Positions 60,653-64,000 of a DNA stretch of 64,000 nt are shown here, in pieces; the first letter of the stretch is position 1, and the number at the start of each line of letters is the position of its first letter. Source of the stretch: Muricoccus roseus (GTDB taxonomy: Bacteria; Pseudomonadota; Alphaproteobacteria; Acetobacterales; Acetobacteraceae); NCBI RefSeq assembly GCF_900141905.1, contig NZ_FQZF01000012.1, positions 1 through 64,000 of the forward strand. Reading direction: 5' to 3'. The position numbers and the translations under genes were made by a program. The notes beneath the pieces are model-generated. The model was not told the DNA's origin, ran no database searches, and saw only the letters and a program-made list of their open reading frames with translations.

Positions 60653-61162
60653 TCAGGGCTTGGGCTGGAACTCGTCCCCGCGCATCTGCCGCGCCAGGGC
60701 GTCGAGAACGCCATTGGCGAAGCGCGGCTCCTCGCCGTCGAAGAAGCCATGGGCGATGTCCATGTACTCGTTGATCACCACCCGGGCCGGGGTATCCGCG
60801 CTGCCCCAGAACTCGGTGGCGGCGGCGCGCAGCAGGGCCCGCAGCACGGGGTCCAGCCGGTCCAGCGTCCAGGTGCCCGAAAGATGTCCGGAAATCGCCG
60901 CGTCGATCGTCTCCGCATCCTTGGCGGCGGCACGCACGATCTTGCTGAACAGGGGCACGTCGGCCTGGGGAACGCGACCATCCTCGAAGCCCGCATCGCT
61001 CCCCAGCGTCCCGATCCGGTGGCGCACGAACTGGTCGATCACCGTTTCCGCGCTCTCCCCGCCCGCCTCGGACTGGAACAGCGCCTGGACGGCGGCCACG
61101 CGGGCGCCGGTCCGGGGGCGCCCGGCATTCGGACGCGGGTTGCGCTTCGGGGCCTGGCTCAT
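60653..61162 (-). CDS. nusB: Transcription antitermination factor NusB
   Basis: A 169-residue NusB with a longer Arg/Pro-rich N-terminus (KRNPRPNAGRPRTGARVAAV). The core shows QALFQSEAGGESAETVIDQF, LSGTWTLDRLDPVLRALLRA and ARVVINEYMDIAHGFFDGEE. It binds boxA RNA with NusE/S10 for rRNA antitermination. It overlaps ribH by 4 nt. Confidence 0.95.
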   Translation of the reverse strand: MSQAPKRNPRPNAGRPRTGARVAAVQALFQSEAGGESAETVIDQFVRHRIGTLGSDAGFEDGRVPQADVPLFSKIVRAAAKDAETIDAAISGHLSGTWTLDRLDPVLRALLRAAATEFWGSADTPARVVINEYMDIAHGFFDGEEPRFANGVLDALARQMRGDEFQPKP

Positions 61163-61644
61163 CCGGTGGTCTCCGCGAAGCGTCGGGCCAGAGCAATCTG
61201 GCCGATCATGGCATTGGCCGCCTCGACGCCCTTGTTGTGGCGGTCGGGCGAGGAGCGGGCGATGGCCTGCTGGATACTGTGGACGGTGAGAAGGCCGAAG
61301 CCGATGGGCGCGGCGGTCTCGACGGAGATGTCCATCACGCCCCGGCAGGCCTCCCGGCAGATGTGGTCGTAGTGGTCCGTTTCGCCCTTCACAACGCAGC
61401 CGAAGACGAGATAGCCGTCATACTTCTGCGTGCGGATCGCCATGCGCAGCGCGGCCGGAAGCTCGAAGGCGCCGGCAACGTCCACCACCTCCGACTCCCC
61501 GCCGATCCCGGCGAGGACCGCGAGCGCGCCATCCACCATGCCGCCCACCACATCCGCGTAATAGGGCGCCTGGATGACCAGGACGCGAGGCGGCGGGCCG
61601 GTCAGCTCCGGGGCGGCGCGGAGGGGGGCGTCGGCAGTGCTCAA
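61159..61644 (-). CDS. ribH: 6,7-dimethyl-8-ribityllumazine synthase
   Basis: A 161-residue lumazine synthase. It has VLVIQAPYYADVVGGMVDGA, the VAGAFELPAALRMAI motif, VVKGETDHYDHI with the catalytic His, and GFGLLTVHSIQQAIARS. It condenses aminoribitylaminouracil with dihydroxybutanone phosphate. It overlaps both nusB and the RibB-type gene by 4 nt. Only one N-terminal segment is long enough to suggest the usual decameric or pentameric form. Confidence 0.95.
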   Translation of the reverse strand: MSTADAPLRAAPELTGPPPRVLVIQAPYYADVVGGMVDGALAVLAGIGGESEVVDVAGAFELPAALRMAIRTQKYDGYLVFGCVVKGETDHYDHICREACRGVMDISVETAAPIGFGLLTVHSIQQAIARSSPDRHNKGVEAANAMIGQIALARRFAETTG

Positions 61645-62759
61645 GGGGCGTCTCCGATCGGGCGGATATCGGTGATGGTCAGGCCGTAGCCTTCGAGGCC
61701 GACCACGGGGCGGGGATGGTTGGACAGCAGGATCATCTCCCGCACGCCGAGGTCGGATAGGATCTGGGCGCCGATGCCGTAGTCGCGCAGCTCCGGCGCC
61801 ATCTTCTCGCGCCCGGCGCGGACGCGCTCGGACAGGGCGCTCGGCTTCACGTCGCGAATCAGGACCACAACGCCGCGGCCCTGGCGCTCGATTTCCTCCA
61901 TCGCCTGGTGCAGGTCCTTCGGACCATGGCGGCCGGTGATGTCGGAGAGCAGGTTCACGGCATGCACGCGCACGGGGATGGGCCCGGGGCGGGAGAGGTC
62001 GCCCTTCACCAGCGCCACATGCTCCCCGTATTCCAGCGTGTTGGCATAGATCACCACGCGCCAGGGGCCGCCCGGCGCGTCCTCCAGCATGCCTTCCTCG
62101 ACCCGGCGCACCAGCCGCTCCGTCCGGCGGCGATGGGCGATCAGGTCGGCGATGGTGCCGAGCTTGAGGCCGTGATGCTGGGCGAAGGAGACCAGGTCCG
62201 GCATCCGGGCCATGGAGCCGTCCTCGTTCATGATCTCGCAGATCACGCCGGAGGGGTTGAGGCCCGCAAGCCGCGCGAAGTCCACCGCCGCCTCGGTGTG
62301 GCCGGCCCGCACCAGGGTGCCGCCCTCCCGCGCCACCAGCGGGAAGACATGACCTGGGGTGACGATATGCTCGCGCCCCATCTCGGGGTTGATGGCGACC
62401 GCCACGGTGCGGGCGCGGTCGGCGGCGGAGATGCCGGTGGTCACGCCGTCCCGTGCCTCGATGGAGACGGTGAAGGCGGTCTGGTGCCGTGTTCCGTTGC
62501 TCTGCGCCATCAGCGGCAGGCCAAGCTGCTCCACCCGCTGGCGCGTCATGGCGAGGCAGATCAGGCCGCGGGCATGGCGGGCCATGAAGTTCACGGCGTC
62601 CGGTGTCGCGAACTGGGCGGGGATGACGAGGTCGCCCTCGTTCTCCCGGTCCTCGTCATCCACCAGGATGAACATGCGGCCGCGCCGGGCCTCCTCCAGC
62701 AGCTCCTCCGTCGGGCTGATGAAGTCCGCGTAGCTGGTGATGCGGGTTTCGGTGCTCAC
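61641..62759 (-). CDS. ribB: RibB (DHBP synthase) fused to a degenerate GTP cyclohydrolase II domain
   Basis: A 372-residue two-domain protein starting at GTG 62759. The N-terminal 3,4-dihydroxy-2-butanone 4-phosphate synthase domain is intact: FILVDDEDRENEGDLVIPAQ, RHARGLICLAMT, TAFTVSIEARDGVTTGISAA, REHIVTPGHVFPL and GHTEAAVDFARLAGL. The C-terminal domain keeps EHVALVKGDL but, where GTP cyclohydrolase II has three zinc Cys residues (HxECxxxxxFxSxxCxC), it reads HAVNLLSDITGRHGPKDLHQ with no Cys. It thus fits the RibBX class. Overlaps ribE by 4 nt (GTGA). Confidence 0.93.
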   Translation of the reverse strand: MSTETRITSYADFISPTEELLEEARRGRMFILVDDEDRENEGDLVIPAQFATPDAVNFMARHARGLICLAMTRQRVEQLGLPLMAQSNGTRHQTAFTVSIEARDGVTTGISAADRARTVAVAINPEMGREHIVTPGHVFPLVAREGGTLVRAGHTEAAVDFARLAGLNPSGVICEIMNEDGSMARMPDLVSFAQHHGLKLGTIADLIAHRRRTERLVRRVEEGMLEDAPGGPWRVVIYANTLEYGEHVALVKGDLSRPGPIPVRVHAVNLLSDITGRHGPKDLHQAMEEIERQGRGVVVLIRDVKPSALSERVRAGREKMAPELRDYGIGAQILSDLGVREMILLSNHPRPVVGLEGYGLTITDIRPIGDAP

Positions 62760-63358
62760 GCGTTGAACTCCCGAAGGCGGGCGACGTAGCGCGCCAGCAT
62801 GTCGATCTCGATATTCACCCGCGCCCCGGGGGCCAGGCCACCCAGCGCGGTCACCTCGGTGGTGTGGGGGATCAGGTTCACCCCGAAGGTGGCGCCCTCC
62901 ACCGCGTTCACGGTGAGGGAAACACCGTCGATGGTGATGCTGCCCTTCTCCGCCACGAAGCGGGCGAGGCCCGGTGGCAGCTGGAAGGCCCAGCGGTGGG
63001 AACCGTTCTCGGGGGTGATCGAGAGCACCTCGGCCACCCCGTCCACATGGCCGGAAACCACATGGCCGCCCATCTCGTCGCCCATCCGGAGCGAGCGTTC
63101 CAGGTTGATCCGGCTCCCCTCCCGCCACTGGCCCAGCGTGGTGCGGGACAGGGTTTCGGCGGAGATCTCCACTTCGAAGACATCGCCCTCCTGCGCCACC
63201 ACGGTCAGGCAGCAGCCGGAGCAGCAGATGGAGGCGCCGATGGCGACCCCTTCCAACCAGCCCGGCGGGGTGGCGATGGCCACGCGCATGTCCTGCCCGG
63301 CCCCGATGGGGGTCAGGCGGCGGATCGTGCCGATCGCGGTGACGATGCCGGTGAACAC
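62756..63358 (-). CDS. ribE: Riboflavin synthase alpha subunit
   Basis: A 200-residue riboflavin synthase made of two similar barrel repeats. It begins FTGIVTAIGTIRRL, contains SICCSGCCLTVV in the first and TIDGVSLTVNAV in the second barrel, and the GHVVSGHVDGVAEV linker. It forms riboflavin by dismutation of lumazine. GTG 63358 fits the family N-terminus. The extra Cys pairs (CCSGCC) are unusual but within a loop. It follows ribD after 82 nt. Confidence 0.94.
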   Translation of the reverse strand: MFTGIVTAIGTIRRLTPIGAGQDMRVAIATPPGWLEGVAIGASICCSGCCLTVVAQEGDVFEVEISAETLSRTTLGQWREGSRINLERSLRMGDEMGGHVVSGHVDGVAEVLSITPENGSHRWAFQLPPGLARFVAEKGSITIDGVSLTVNAVEGATFGVNLIPHTTEVTALGGLAPGARVNIEIDMLARYVARLREFNA

Positions 63359-63440
63359 GGGAGATGGTTCCGTCTGGTGGGCGTTGCGGTGCAGGGGATG
63401 GCGCGCGGGGCGCCCTGTGACAAGGGGGAAACGGCGCGGA

Positions 63441-64000
63441 TCAGCCCGGCGCGCGGGACGACGGAGTGGGCCCAGGAAGAAGGTCGGCCTCCACCAGCCA
63501 GCATTCGCCGGCCAGGCGGCGGCCCGTGATCCGCAGCCGGAGCATGCTGTCCAGCCCGCCCACTCCAAGGGATTCCAGGCCGGAACGCCCGTCCCCGCCG
63601 ATCAGCGAGGGGGCGACGAACCAGGCCAGCCGGTCCACCAGCCCGGCCCGGAGCAGCGAGGCCGCGAGCACGGCCCCGCCCTCCACCATCAGCCGGGTGA
63701 TCCCCCGCGCCGCCAGGGCCCGCAGCAGCGCCTCGGGCTCCAGGCCGCCGCCCTGCGCGGGCGGCACCTCGATGAAGGACGCGCCGCGCCCCTCCAGCGC
63801 GGCCCGGGCCGCCGGATCGTGGCCGGGCCGGGTGGCGATCCACGCCGGGGCCTCGCTGCTGAACAGGCGGCCCCCCGGCGGGGTGCGGAGCCGCGCATCG
63901 GCGATCACCCGGACAGTGGGAAGGGCGGCATAGCCGGGAAGGCGGCAGGTCAGCTCCGGGTCATCGGCCAGGAGGGTCCCGCTGCCGGCCATCACCGCGT
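63441..64000 (-). CDS. ribD: RibD, C-terminal reductase part (cut by right window edge)
   Basis: The minus strand reads open from position 64000 to the stop at 63441, giving 186 codons. The sequence AVMAGSGTLLADDPELTCRL, PTVRVIADARLRTP, GITRLMVEGGAVLAASLL and DRLAWFVAPSLIGGDGRSGL is the 5-amino-6-(5-phosphoribosylamino)uracil reductase domain of RibD, with the NADPH-binding VEGG motif. The N-terminal deaminase domain is outside the window. First gene visible of the ribD-ribE-ribB-ribH-nusB-thiL cluster. Confidence 0.93.
   Translation of the reverse strand, partial: AVMAGSGTLLADDPELTCRLPGYAALPTVRVIADARLRTPPGGRLFSSEAPAWIATRPGHDPAARAALEGRGASFIEVPPAQGGGLEPEALLRALAARGITRLMVEGGAVLAASLLRAGLVDRLAWFVAPSLIGGDGRSGLESLGVGGLDSMLRLRITGRRLAGECWLVEADLLPGPTPSSRAPG

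Noticed and set aside
59667-64000. FMN or TPP riboswitch for the rib/thiL cluster
   Set aside because: The visible intergenic gaps in the cluster are too short (at most 82 nt) and show no riboswitch core; the leader of the operon would be outside the window.
1-64000. CRISPR arrays, prophage, toxin-antitoxin or known defence systems
   Set aside because: No spaced direct repeats, phage structural genes or recognisable defence genes were found on either strand.

Overview
The window is about 64 kb of very GC-rich DNA. Its dense, short-spaced gene layout, the rpmF-plsX-fabH-ihfA-merR cluster, the bamE/cytochrome bc1-chaperone pair and the large number of orphan Bug (TctC-type) periplasmic binding proteins point to an alphaproteobacterium, most likely Acetobacteraceae of the Roseomonas type. 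That assignment is inference from gene order and protein flavour; there is no rRNA here.

Region 1 (1-20.9 kb) looks accessory and catabolic. It opens with the 5' part of an IS5-type transposase cut by the window edge. A tightly packed plus-strand operon (456-9163) follows: two tandem Bug binding proteins, a small OB-fold protein, an SCP2-type thiolase homologue, enoyl-CoA hydratase, SDR, nitronate monooxygenase-like flavoprotein, acyl-CoA ligase and MBL-fold hydrolase. The thiolase homologue has Ser where the nucleophilic Cys should be, and its OB-fold partner has no zinc-ribbon cysteines. An ABC-F ATPase gene lies next, then a minus-strand unit (15450-16442 back to 11602) of Bug protein, D-2-hydroxyacid dehydrogenase, PaaG-like crotonase and ADP-forming acyl-CoA synthetase, with a divergent LysR regulator. 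A third unit has an SDR and an orphan ABC-type binding protein, separated by a perfect 12-bp hairpin, facing a divergent IclR regulator.

Region 2 (20.9-42.3 kb) is mostly housekeeping. It starts at tRNA-Ser(GCU) and holds GST, cytochrome P450, a TM2 protein, a thioredoxin-reductase-like flavoprotein, gatCAB, a two-DTG aspartyl-protease lipoprotein, ruvX, pyrB, a dihydroorotase homologue without the HxH metal ligands, plsY, dprA, topA, rnr, an S41 peptidase that appears to start at CTG, and rpmG with its promoter and terminator. A Bug protein and a free-standing allophanate-hydrolase C-terminal-like domain sit between pyrB and pyrC.

Region 3 (42.4-53.3 kb) is transport and accessory metabolism: OsmC-like protein, Zn alcohol dehydrogenase, orphan TRAP binding protein, an xpaC-telA pair preceded by a newly recognised 40-residue membrane protein, a full Liv-type ABC transporter, a Gfo/Idh/MocA oxidoreductase and tRNA-Pro(GGG).

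Region 4 (53.3-64 kb) is core: merR-ihfA-fabH-plsX-rpmF-DUF177-cbp3, divergent bamE, a perfect 19-bp bidirectional terminator, then MFS, thiL, nusB, ribH, a RibB protein with a degenerate GTP cyclohydrolase II domain, ribE and a ribD cut by the right edge. No CRISPR array, prophage or known defence system was seen. The best candidates for new biology are the 456-9163 CoA operon with its altered thiolase pair and the small membrane protein coupled to xpaC-telA.
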